Shown here in pieces: positions 12,301 to 20,797 of a stretch of 64,000 nt of DNA. Within the stretch, counting starts at the first letter, position 1. Each line of letters begins with the position of its first letter. Origin of the DNA: Aptenodytes patagonicus (Eukaryota > Chordata > Aves > Sphenisciformes > Spheniscidae); the NCBI RefSeq assembly GCF_965638725.1, contig NC_134955.1:5624316-5688315 (forward strand), written 5' to 3'. Both the position numbers and the translations under genes were made by a program. Below the pieces are notes generated by a model. That model worked only from the letters and a program-made list of their open reading frames with translations. It was not told the origin of the DNA and searched no databases.

Positions 12301-15300
12301 ACGCTAAGAACCATCAGTGTTGTCAGCCGTGCCTGTTAATAGATGTCCTTGCTCTTCCTGAATTGGAACTGAACCAGAATGCTCCAGCATTGTCCTGGGG
12401 CTGCTAAGCTAGTAGGAATTTTGTTGCTTGTCTAAGATGAAGAACTGATTGCTGAAATAATGGAAAAGCTGATGACTGGTGTATGGAGATTTATTTTTAT
12501 CCACTACCTAAACCAGACAAGATGTTCTATTTCCTGTCTTTAAAATATAGTGGCAGTATTGGCTCTGCACTGAGGACTGTCACATTCTGTACCAAGAGAC
12601 ATTTCATTTTGGTAATGACTAAAGGGATCGTTTGCGTATTTTATTTGCAATTCTTAAACTAATGTTAAGACTCCACAGTGGAACTATTATATACAGATTT
12701 GGTATTAATATTTTGACTAAACCAATAACAGTAGGTGGAGGTAAGGCTGTGATAAAAGTAAAAGTATTTCTTCTTTTTCATTTAGGAGAATGGGCTTCCT
12801 CTATATACAAACTGCAGGAGAGGAAAACTAGCCATTTTATTTTATTTTAAATGACTCCTCTTGTAATTCAGAAATTTGATGTATGAGTACATTCCCATTC
12901 CCCTACAGTTATATTCCATTCACGAGAGGAGAACTGCAGCATCACGAAAGAATTAGTATCCAGCACTGCTGGCAGCACCGTTTGGCAGGACCTGAATGCC
13001 CTGTTCCCTTGGGTGCTGCTGAATGGCAGCCGTAAGAGACTAGAGAAGTGTCTTGGGGCTGGGGCAGGTTGTCACTTAGTTCAGGCCAGGGCTGGAGGTG
13101 TCTTGTTCTGCAGCCTGGCAGAAGTTTGCCATTTGTCTGCGAGTGGCAACTTGCATGTTTCATTGTCACCCTGAGGATACTTTTGTAGGGGCAGATTTTG
13201 GCACTCGGGGCAGATTTTGGCACTTTTCTTTTCTCCCTTGCAGTCATTCAGTTTGGATTCATTACTCTCTTCGTGGCGTCCTTTCCCCTGGCTCCCCTTC
13301 TTGCTCTGATGAATAATATCCTGGAGATTCGAGTAGACTCCTGGAAATTAACCACTCAGTACAGGAGACCTGTGGCTGCAAAAGCACATAGCATAGGAGT
13401 TTGGCAAGAAATCCTTAACGGAATGGCCATCTTGTCTGTTGTCACCAATGTAAGTACGTTAACTGTGCTGCATCAACTTTGATTCTTCCGTGTACTCAGA
13501 ATTTGCAGATTGAAAAATCAGCTGATGCTTTTTCTCCTTCATCAACAGTATTCACTTTATCACATGCTACCCTACGGAGATAGGGTCAAACCATTTGGCT
13601 TCTCCGAACGTTGACGATGTGCAGCTCCCAATCCACATTTCATTGAACCATAATCTTTCATTCACTTGTCTGTCTTTTCCAGTGTTTTGGAATGGCGTAA
13701 GTCAGTCTGAAGCTTAGCCTGATGAAGCACACTGATTGTCCAGAGGGGACAGGAGAGGTGGATTAATTCTGTCGGCCGGATGACATTTCTGTCTTGTCAT
13801 TATGAGGCCTATTCTGTGGGGATTCTGCTCGTTCAGCTGCTTCTGGATGCCCCTAAGGGGGCAATGGCTCAGAGTACTTGTTATAAACTGGAAACTAAAT
13901 GCTATGCTAGTATTTCATCTTAAGTATAAAGTAAAGCAGACTGCTGAGCAAAAGAGTTGCCTGGTTTTAATGTAGAATAGTAAACAGTATCAGATCTGCA
14001 AGTATCTTAGGCAACAAACCCACTTGCAGGTATTGCCTAATTAGCAAGGTACCTGAGCATCCTAAGTATCTCACGTTTCCAGGCAAAATGTGCTGGTAGC
14101 CATTGTTTCCTTTTTAAATACAGCTGGAGAAAATGGCTCCCCTTCTTTCATAAAGTGATCACACACTGGGTTTGAGTTCATCCTTTCTCACAAGAATTCA
14201 AAACCACATCTCCTCTTTCACTAAGGAGTGCTGTTATCACAGATTGAAGACAGTTTGGTGTAAGGGTATATTTGGGATTTGGTGCCTCTTGTAATTGACT
14301 GTTCACATATTTTGTTCACTGAGTGCTGGTCCTTGCAGCAGAGGCTGCAGTCAGCGTCTTTACCAAGGTAAAGTGCCCTAATCATGCTCACCCTTGCTTA
14401 AAAGATCCTGGATTATGCCACAGAGTCACGGTACCAAAACCCCTTTATGAATCTGCTCACAAGTTTTGTGTGCTAATTCCTTAACTTCTTTTTCCAACTT
14501 CTTTTTCAGGCTTTTATTGTTGCATTCACATCAGATATGATTCCTCGTTTAGTTTACTACTATGCTTATTCTGAAAATGAAGACTCGCCTATGTCTGGGT
14601 ACATAAACAATAGTTTGTCAGTGTTTCAAATCTCAGATTTTCCTGACAGAAACAAGCCTAAACTGAATCCAGAAAACTTTGTCATATGCAGGTTGGTGTT
14701 GGTGTAGTAATGAATATTTTATCACTTTGTTTAGAATACAGCATAAAAAGTCAATGCAGATCTAAGTAGTCCACTAGAAATTAAATTATGTCATTCTCAT
14801 CATTCTGAAGTGTGAGAGGTAATACTTAGGTTATTAACAAGGCAGTACTTGAGATGGTAAGAGACGGTAATGAAAAAAAATCACCTTTTTGTTGTTTTAA
14901 GAGAGTCTCATTGCTAATGTGGTTTTGTTTGGTTTTGGTTTGTTACTTAATTGAACTGTTGCTTTTTGAGTGATGGAGGAGATTTATGTCCCTAAGGTTG
15001 CAAACTTCAGCCTATATTTTCAAAGGTTTTTAGGCTGCAATGCCTGAGTGGACAAGAAAGTATCATTAAGGGGATGTTTAGATTCCAAAGCTGAAAATGA
15101 GATATGGTATTTAAAGTCAATCGTTACTGAGCTGGATACCACCAAGGATCTGGGCCATCCTGCTTTCATTAAAAAAATAGTCCTTTCTCGCTAGAAGAAG
15201 CATTGGAGGTTCTAGAAGAATTGAGAAAGAACTTTGGAGAAGTCCATGGTAAAAGAAAAGTACTTGATTTGATGCAAAATAAATCCCAAAACAAACCAAC

Positions 15301-17262
15301 CAGACAAAACCCCCCAACATTTTAAGAAGCAGCTACATTTGTATGATATTTTAGCTTTAAAGCCCCAGGAGTCTTTATCCCATTTATACACGTGAGTGTA
15401 GAACACGTACTCAAGACTGTCCTTCCATTAAACCCTGCATCTGTCCAGTACGTAACCGGTCAAAATCTGTCGCATTTGTTCAATACTTGTCCGTTACTGT
15501 GTGATACGTTCCATCACTCTGTCCTGTATTATTTGATCATTGTCCCCCCAAAAAGTAACCGATGTACAAAATTTTGCTTCTCACACATCCTCACCTCTGT
15601 TGCTGTAAAAATGAGGGTGTTTAAGCTAACATAAGGTAGAAACAAATTGAGAGGCAACCTTTTTCTGCAAAAGGAAACAGACCATTTAAAACAAGATGGA
15701 AAGGTTCCTTAAGTGACAGCTGTATTTGCCTGTAAGTGTCACTGAGCTTGTAGTCTGTCTCAGACTGAATATGACACTTCACCTTTGCATGTCTTTCTAT
15801 CCAACAGGTACAGAGACTATCGATATCCTCCAGATCATGAGCGGAGATACTTACACACTATGCAGTTTTGGCACATTCTTGCTGCAAAACTGGCCTTTAT
15901 AATTATTATGGAGGTATGTTCCCTACAAAGTTTCCTTCTGAAATTGGTACCTTACAGATTGTCTAGGTAGTTACTATTGTTACAGAAAATAGAATTGCTG
16001 AGAGTATGAAATAGTTTCTTCCCTAAGTAATACCAAATAGTCATAGAATCATTTAGGTTGGAAAAGACCTCTAAGATCATCGAGTCCAACTGTTAACCTA
16101 GCACTGCCAAGTCCACCACTAAACCATGTCCCTAAGCACCACATCTACGTATCTTTTAAATACCTCCAGGGATGGGGACTCAACCACTTCCCTGGGCAGC
16201 CTGTTCCAATGCCTGACAACCCTTTTGGTGAAGAAGTTTTACTTAATATCCAATCTAAACCTCCCCTGGCGCAACTTGAGGCCGTTTCCTCTCATCCTAT
16301 CACTTGTTACTTGGGAGAAGAGACTGACACCCACCTCGCTACAACCTCCTGTCAGGTAGTTGTAGAGAGCGATGAGGTCTCCCCTCAGCCTCCTTTTCTC
16401 CAGGCTAAACAACCCCAGTTCCCTCAGCCGCTCCTCATAAGACCTGTGCTCTAGACCCTTACTCATGTCCTAAATGATTACTATAAATAGGTCTTTTAAC
16501 TTCAGGAAGTTAATCTCAGAGTAAGAACAGTGAAAACAGCTGAGGAGACTGCTAGATTTGATCGAAATAAAACAGCAGAATAAAAAAGATCTTCATGCAG
16601 ATGGAAGAGACATGAACCACCAGGACTAGCACTTTCACTTCTCCTGCTTTCATTAAAGTGGTGTATGCGAGATGACTGTATTCAAAATCCAGAAGGCATT
16701 TTGCAGTGATGTATATTGGCTAAAAAAAATGGCTAAAAATAGCTAAATCAGTAATTTGGATAACTGACACTTCAGTGTTAAGCCACTGTCTTGCAAGTTC
16801 TGAAAGGAAAAGGGAGTTTGGAATTAGTTTCTGCATAAAATGAAGTGTTTTAATATTCGTGCACATCTCAGATACACATTACTTTGTTACGTATTGTTCC
16901 AGGACAGCCAAATGAAATGTATTCTCTTTGTGAACAAAAAGAGAAGCGATCTATTTGGTGTTAGATAAAACAATAGGTGTTTCATTTGATAATGAGTTGT
17001 TACATTTCTCCTGGCTTCCTTTTTTTTTTTTTTTTGGCAGCATGTTGTATTCATCGTCAAATTCTTTGTAGCATGGATGATTCCTGATGTCCCAGCAGAT
17101 GTGAAAGCCAAAATAAAACGTGAAAAGTATTTAACGCAGAAGATCCTACATGAGTATGAACTTGAAAAACTGAAGGAGAGACTGTGTCAAGGTGATAAAC
17201 GAGCCACGGAAAAGGAGTTCATCGCCACAGAAGGGAGAATGGAGTTATCCAGAGCAATGTAG
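261..17262 (+). CDS. ANO5: ANO5 (anoctamin-5 / TMEM16E), 3' part, 12 exons
   Basis: Joined exons 261-366, 456-516, 2170-2321, 6271-6345, 7043-7265, 9755-9924, 11049-11146, 11411-11541, 13244-13449, 14510-14691, 15808-15913 and 17041-17262 give one open frame of about 576 residues ending at TAG 17260. Every junction is GT-AG and keeps frame. Blocks such as [31 protein letters not shown] and KAHSIGVWQ fit ANO5 as I recall it and not ANO6. Known family role: Ca2+-dependent phospholipid scrambling and ion conduction in ER/sarcoplasmic membranes, with muscle membrane repair; human ANO5 is mutated in limb-girdle muscular dystrophy R12 and gnathodiaphyseal dysplasia. Transmembrane segments 2-10 are visible. 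The acidic Ca2+ ligands of TM6-8 are kept: Glu at 11133, Glu pair at 11526 and 11535, Glu 13324 and Asp 13336. The N-terminal third lies upstream of the window. Followed by SLC17A6 on the same strand. Confidence 0.96.
367..455 (+). other. ANO5: Very short ANO5 intron (89 bp)
   Basis: Starts GTCTGT, ends CTGTTGCAG. Close to the practical minimum length for vertebrate introns. Confidence 0.85.
456..516 (+). CDS. ANO5: ANO5 exon (probably exon 12): start of TM2
   Basis: Encodes [20 protein letters not shown] plus one base. Acceptor TTCTGTTGCAG, donor GG|GTGAGT. The upstream intron is only 89 bases (367-455) and is not a multiple of three, so it must be removed to keep frame. Confidence 0.95.
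517..2169 (+). other. ANO5: ANO5 intron
   Basis: Unique, AT-rich intronic sequence. No gene, repeat family or RNA recognised. Confidence 0.85.
2170..2321 (+). CDS. ANO5: ANO5 exon (probably exon 13): TM2 end and cytosolic loop
   Basis: Encodes (V)[19 protein letters not shown] followed by an acidic/Gln-rich stretch [20 protein letters not shown] and a basic KKK cluster. The acidic Gln-rich segment is typical of ANO5 and distinguishes it from ANO6. Acceptor AAATTGCAG, donor CAG|GTAATG. Confidence 0.96.
2322..6270 (+). other. ANO5: ANO5 intron, contains an AT-only tract
   Basis: The longest ANO5 intron in the window (about 3.9 kb). It holds an almost pure A/T tract at 5303-5481, listed separately. 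Otherwise I see nothing recognisable. Short open frames on both strands (for example 2397-2690 minus and 5798-6109 minus) resemble no family I know. Confidence 0.8.
5303..5481. repeat. AT-only palindromic low-complexity tract
   Basis: About 180 bases of nearly uninterrupted A and T made of TATAAT/ATTATA words that are self-complementary. A block of about 25 bases containing ATACTATATAATATAATATA occurs near 5357-5382 and again near 5458-5482. This is a likely unstable, hairpin-forming tract, not a mobile element. Confidence 0.9.
6271..6345 (+). CDS. ANO5: ANO5 exon (probably exon 14): start of TM3
   Basis: Exactly 25 codons: [16 protein letters not shown]...TTVLFW. EMEPY is an ANO5 signature as I recall the human protein. 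Acceptor GACTGTTTCAG, donor TGG|GTGAGC; phase 0 at both ends. Confidence 0.94.
6346..7042 (+). other. ANO5: ANO5 intron
   Basis: AT-rich, with A homopolymers near 6510-6525 and T runs near 6787-6800. No gene seen. Confidence 0.85.
7043..7265 (+). CDS. ANO5: ANO5 exon (probably exon 15): TM3-TM4
   Basis: Encodes [20 protein letters not shown] (rest of TM3), an extracellular linker with [17 protein letters not shown], then TM4 [20 protein letters not shown]. Acceptor CTGTCCTTAG, donor GG|GTAAGC. TM4 borders the lipid/ion groove in TMEM16 scramblases. Confidence 0.96.
7266..9754 (+). other. ANO5: ANO5 intron
   Basis: About 2.5 kb of unique intronic sequence, with a C-rich run near 9644-9657. 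No gene or repeat family recognised. Confidence 0.82.
9755..9924 (+). CDS. ANO5: ANO5 exon (probably exon 16): TM5
   Basis: Encodes (E)[15 protein letters not shown], then TM5 [20 protein letters not shown] and [21 protein letters not shown]. The [20 protein letters not shown] block is among the best conserved in anoctamins and contributes to the scramblase pathway between TM4 and TM6. Confidence 0.97.
9925..11048 (+). other. ANO5: ANO5 intron
   Basis: About 1.1 kb of intronic sequence. Open frames at 10033-10239 (plus) and 10104-10406 (minus) overlap each other and match no known family. Confidence 0.82.
11049..11146 (+). CDS. ANO5: ANO5 exon (probably exon 17): TM6 Ca2+-site helix
   Basis: Encodes [20 protein letters not shown] and [13 protein letters not shown]. 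The Glu at 11133-11135 aligns with the TM6 Ca2+ ligand of TMEM16A (Glu654). The position of the TM6 Asn ligand (Asn650) is Gly here (11121-11123), as I also recall for human ANO5. Acceptor CTCTGCCAG, donor CC|GTAAGT. Confidence 0.95.
11147..11410 (+). other. ANO5: ANO5 intron (264 bp)
   Basis: Short intron, GTAAGT donor and CATATACAG acceptor. Nothing else seen. Confidence 0.85.
11411..11541 (+). CDS. ANO5: ANO5 exon (probably exon 18): TM6-TM7 linker and start of TM7
   Basis: Encodes (P)[20 protein letters not shown] then RWEQDHDL...[10 protein letters not shown]. The two glutamates of EYLEM (codons 11526 and 11535) correspond to TM7 Ca2+ ligands Glu702/Glu705 of TMEM16A. The NWWGRRKAR basic linker is typical of ANO5. 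Donor ATGG|GTAAG. Confidence 0.96.
11542..13243 (+). other. ANO5: ANO5 intron
   Basis: About 1.7 kb. A partial CTCF-like word CCAGCAGAGGGAGC lies at about 11997-12010. No gene seen. Confidence 0.82.
13244..13449 (+). CDS. ANO5: ANO5 exon (probably exon 19): TM7-TM8
   Basis: Encodes (V)[58 protein letters not shown] and ILSVVTN. The Glu (13324-13326) and Asp (13336-13338) in LEIRVD align with TM8 Ca2+ ligands Glu734/Asp738 of TMEM16A. This is the most conserved anoctamin exon in the window. Acceptor CTCCCTTGCAG, donor AAT|GTAAGT. Confidence 0.97.
13450..14509 (+). other. ANO5: ANO5 intron
   Basis: About 1.06 kb of intronic sequence, with a duplicated pyrimidine stretch AACTTCTTTTT just before the acceptor. 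No gene seen. Confidence 0.82.
14510..14691 (+). CDS. ANO5: ANO5 exon (probably exon 20): last extracellular loop
   Basis: Encodes [20 protein letters not shown], then a variable loop with [20 protein letters not shown] and FVIC(R). NNSLS contains a sequon. The Arg of IPRLVYYY corresponds, as I recall, to human Arg758, a muscular-dystrophy site. Acceptor CTTTTTCAG; donor AG|GTTGGT is weak. Confidence 0.95.
14692..15807 (+). other. ANO5: ANO5 intron
   Basis: About 1.1 kb of intronic sequence with no recognised element. Confidence 0.82.
15808..15913 (+). CDS. ANO5: ANO5 exon (probably exon 21): TM9
   Basis: Encodes (R)[20 protein letters not shown] followed by [25 protein letters not shown] before the penultimate helix is an anoctamin hallmark. 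Acceptor CTATCCAACAG, donor GAG|GTATGT. Confidence 0.96.
15914..17040 (+). other. ANO5: ANO5 intron with antisense CR1
   Basis: About 1.1 kb, of which about 430 bases are a CR1 LINE fragment (16041-16466). The acceptor is preceded by a long T tract (17020-17036). Confidence 0.9.
16041..16466 (-). mobile_element. CR1 LINE, 5'-truncated 3' end, antisense in ANO5 intron
   Basis: On the + strand it starts TCATAGAATCATTTAGGTTG and continues with GGAAAAGACCTCTAAGATCA. This is the reverse complement of an avian CR1 3' tail, so the element lies on the - strand. Downstream words (ACCTCCAGGGATGGGGACTC, CTGGGCAGCCTGTTCCAATG, CCCTCAGCCTCCTTTTCTCC) are standard CR1 3'-region sequence. Only about 426 bases remain, the usual 5'-truncated form. 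The minus-strand open frame 16239-16466 is a remnant of the ORF2 C-terminus/3' region and is not a gene. The 3' sequence type suggests a neoavian bird. Confidence 0.95.
17041..17262 (+). CDS. ANO5: ANO5 last coding exon: TM10 and C-terminus
   Basis: Encodes [20 protein letters not shown] (TM10) then a charged cytosolic tail with [20 protein letters not shown] and ending GRMELSRAM, stop TAG 17260-17262. MIPDVP and the helical KREK...KILH..EL..LKE tail match ANO5; the last 25 or so residues are divergent, as is usual for the family. Confidence 0.96.
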   Translation, partial: HVVFIVKFFVAWMIPDVPADVKAKIKREKYLTQKILHEYELEKLKERLCQGDKRATEKEFIATEGRMELSRAM

Positions 17263-19630
17263 TTGAAAAAACAACTGTTTGGGGTTTAGCTCATTTTAGC
17301 TTTTTTTTTTATCTGTGATTTGCTCAGTATGCATCATCTTGAAAGCTCTAGGGCGGTTTCAACCCTTTGCTTTCACTCCAAAGATTTTAGACTTTTCTTT
17401 AAAAGTCTTACTGAGCATTCTAGGTTTAGTAAAGCTACTTAACTGTATGACTTCAGCACTGTTTCCTATTTACCCATCACTTTGAGTAATAAGTGTAATC
17501 CTGTAATCCTAGAATTTGGATTCCCGGTATAGGGAATGTTACCCTCAAAGGGCTCACAGGATGTAAGGTCATTACCACCAAGCCCTCCCCCTGTTGCTAA
17601 ATGCAAAGTTCCAGGCTGCATCCCAGCTGAATGAAAAGGATTTCATAGAGGACTCCCGCTGTGGAAAATGCTGAGAATTATTATTTTTATGACATGATCA
17701 TTTAAATAGGAGAATGCTCCTGATACAAGGGTTAGGGTTTGGGGCTTTTTTTGTATCCACTATGTCTTATGAAACGTTTGGTTGCAGCTTTGAACTTCTA
17801 TACACTTTTTAGAAGGAATGGATTTTTAAAGCTATATTGGCTTAATTCCACTTGGAATTATTTATAGGCACAGAATTCAGTTAATACATACTAATGAAGG
17901 AAAAAAAACCCATAACTTACTTTCGTAAAGATACCATCTGCCAAAGAGTTTGCTCTTTAATGGCAAATATTGTGGAATCATCTAATGACAGTGTTTTTCG
18001 AAAAGATGTATACACTTTGGAGAAATACAGCTAATTTCTTTCTCAGTCTCAAAAACTGCCATTGGAAGATCATGCTTGACGTTAGTTTTGGCCAAAGCTG
18101 CTCCTTTGTTTGGATTCTCTGTTTGGATTCTCCGTGAATGCCAACAAAGGGCTAAAGCTATGTGTCTGCACTCGATGCGTGCTATGGAGTGTAACCGCAC
18201 AGTGCAGTGGACTGGGAGCTGGACCGCCACACTAATTGATCTAGCTGGATGGTTTGTACATGGATTTGTATTCAGAAGATTTTAAGCATGCCAAATAATG
18301 TATGTTTACATTGTTATTGTCCTTATATGTAGGAGCCTGGGGTTTTTGGTTTTTGTTTTGGGTTTTTTTTTTCTTTTTAATCTTCAAGGATTTTTTTTCT
18401 GTTTTGTCATGAGGCTTTTATACGAAGTTACTGAGTTTATAAATACATAATAACTACTTGTGCAAAGTAGCTACTAGCTGTTTATGAATGTGCCCTCATT
18501 TTATAATTTGAAGCAGGCATTTTTATGATTTTGCTGTATATTTAAAACATATCGACACTCCCATGCGTAGTGCCTTGTTGATTTGCATTTGGCGAAAGAT
18601 GTGAAAATGGTCGCTATGGGGAAATGCATATTTCCGAAGTGTGCTTGCAGGCATCGTGATACTGTGAACCTGCACTCATAGCTGTACAGCGTTAGCCAAA
18701 CCATGCCTGCCTGGGCACACTTGGGTTTGTTAGTGCTATGCGAACGGTTGACAGAGAGCCGTTCATACCTAGACTGCTTAGATAAAGTAGCACCAGACTG
18801 TTGAGTTCTCTCACGCCGAAGTACACTAGCTACAGAGATTAGAAATTTTACTATATTTGCACTTTGAAAGTGTATACTTCCTTGCAAGTATACACAAAAA
18901 AATTTAGATTTGTATTCCCTATCAGCCAAATGATGTACTGTTTACTAGATCCACAACTTAAGGTTTCCATATTTTGTTTTAGCAGACCTAGCCTACGCCT
19001 TGGAATACTTGGCTAGTAATCTTAACGTTGTAACAGTTTTAAATCAATGTCTTGGGTGGAACCGTCGTTATTAGCAAACATTTTAACATTGAAGTGCCTA
19101 CCTCGAACAAACATCACATGGTTTGGCTGCCAGTCAAGGAGTTGAAGCAGATGTACATTTCTCGTTACTGTAAGTTATTCAGCTTCGTTCTGTAAGTTTG
19201 CTTGATAAATCGAGCGTATTGGCAATTCACGTTCGTGATGAATTGACCACGTTCTTGAATATTCAGATATATTTGAAGTAATGGATTTATTGGAGGAATG
19301 CAGATATAAATAAAATAGCTCTGCTGCGTAACGTATAAGCCAAAGAAGAGTATCGGTCACCACAACTATGTATGCGACACCAGAATTTACACAATGCAAG
19401 CACTTTGCTGCTTCTTACACATACACTGTTAACTAAACTGCTTAATTTAGATTTCACGGTTTTGCTACTGTTAGCAATGCAAACAATTGCTTCAAACGGT
19501 AAGGTGGGGAGATGCAAAATGGTATTTCTATGCAAAACGTACAGTCTGACTGACGCTGAAAACAGATTTGAAAACTCAGCATTAGATGCACTGTTCCTGC
19601 TTACGGAACGTTAGTTTCTTCAGGTCCTGT

Positions 19631-19636
19631 AATAAA
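19631..19636 (+). terminator. ANO5: Possible proximal ANO5 poly(A) signal
   Basis: AATAAA followed within about 30 bases by a GT-containing stretch. Another AATAAA lies at 19309-19314. Use would shorten the 3' UTR by about 1.2 kb. Confidence 0.4.
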
Positions 19637-20723
19637 GTGTCCTCACATGCTACACTTGAAAAGATGTCAGCAAAATAGATGTGTTGAGAATGAATAATGC
19701 TATTTAAAAGCAAGATGGAGGAAAACAGGGAAATACCTTAGTTTGGGATACAGCATTGATAGGCAGAAGCCCTGCCTGCAGACCCTGAATTTGAGCTGAT
19801 GTTTTGACCCCTACTTCTTGCTTCTTTCAAACTTATTTTTTGAGATCACTTCCTATTTAATGCTATACAAACAGATGTTTTGCATATGTTGTATCATACA
19901 ATAGAAAGTGGAAAAAATCTGGGATCAGCTTATTTAAAAAGAAATATGTATCTTAAAAATATATCATTACACTTCATAGCATTACTTCTTCGTATATAGA
20001 AACTGTTGAAAAGAGAATGTGTTGTCATATTAAGAGCTAATGTCACGTAACAACATAAGTCTAACACCTCTTTACGTAATAGTTTGCCTTTACTTGTCAT
20101 TAAGCAGTATTTTGACAAAAGATTATTAGTATGATTAGGATTATAATGGTTCACATACGTACACATTTCCTGAAGTGTTCTTGAGAAGTGACAAAAATCA
20201 GAAAAAAGGACTGGTCAGTTTGGGGATGTGCTTATTCTTACTGTTGGAATATTTGATTTTGATGTGTTTAATATAAGTATCTAAAAGTGTCCTTTAACCA
20301 AGGTGAAGATAGTTCTGTGTTGGAACTACTGTAATTTAAGCAACAGTAGATTGCTTCATTAGAATTGGTTAGAAAAAGAAAATTGGCCTTTCAAGTGTAA
20401 TACAATCAGGGATTATTTTTCTTCCAATTAAAATGTAGTATTTTTACCTTGGAAGGATTTAGTGTGGTATGTTCTAAGCAAATGACTGCAAAATAAGAGT
20501 GCTACTATAAGACACTATACTGTTTTTTCTAGAAGATTTTGTTGTTATGTTTTTACTTTTTTATGTAATACTATCAGTTTGAGACAACAGAACGGAGTGA
20601 AAATAGGTGGACTTCCCTACTGTTCTATGTGTACTGCTTGTTTTGACTTGTACTGTCGTGTAATCCGAGTAGCATTTTTGTCTGCTAAGTATGTTGCTGA
20701 TATATATGATACACTAATGTTGG

Positions 20724-20797
20724 AATAAATTTTTTAAACATTGCATTCGGCTAACTTATATATGTACATTTAATAAGATCTAAATCTGGCAAATAAA
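20724..20797 (+). terminator. ANO5: Distal ANO5 poly(A) signals
   Basis: Two AATAAA hexamers (20724-20729 and 20792-20797). The second is followed by a T/GT-rich downstream element (20801-20835), so cleavage near 20,810-20,820 is likely. Confidence 0.65.

Noticed and set aside
16126..16466. Open frames on both strands around 16.1-16.5 kb
   Set aside because: They lie within the CR1 fragment and are remnants of the retroelement, not host genes.
18501..18929. 142-codon antisense frame in the ANO5 3' UTR
   Set aside because: No similarity to a known protein and no promoter or poly(A) support; consistent with chance.
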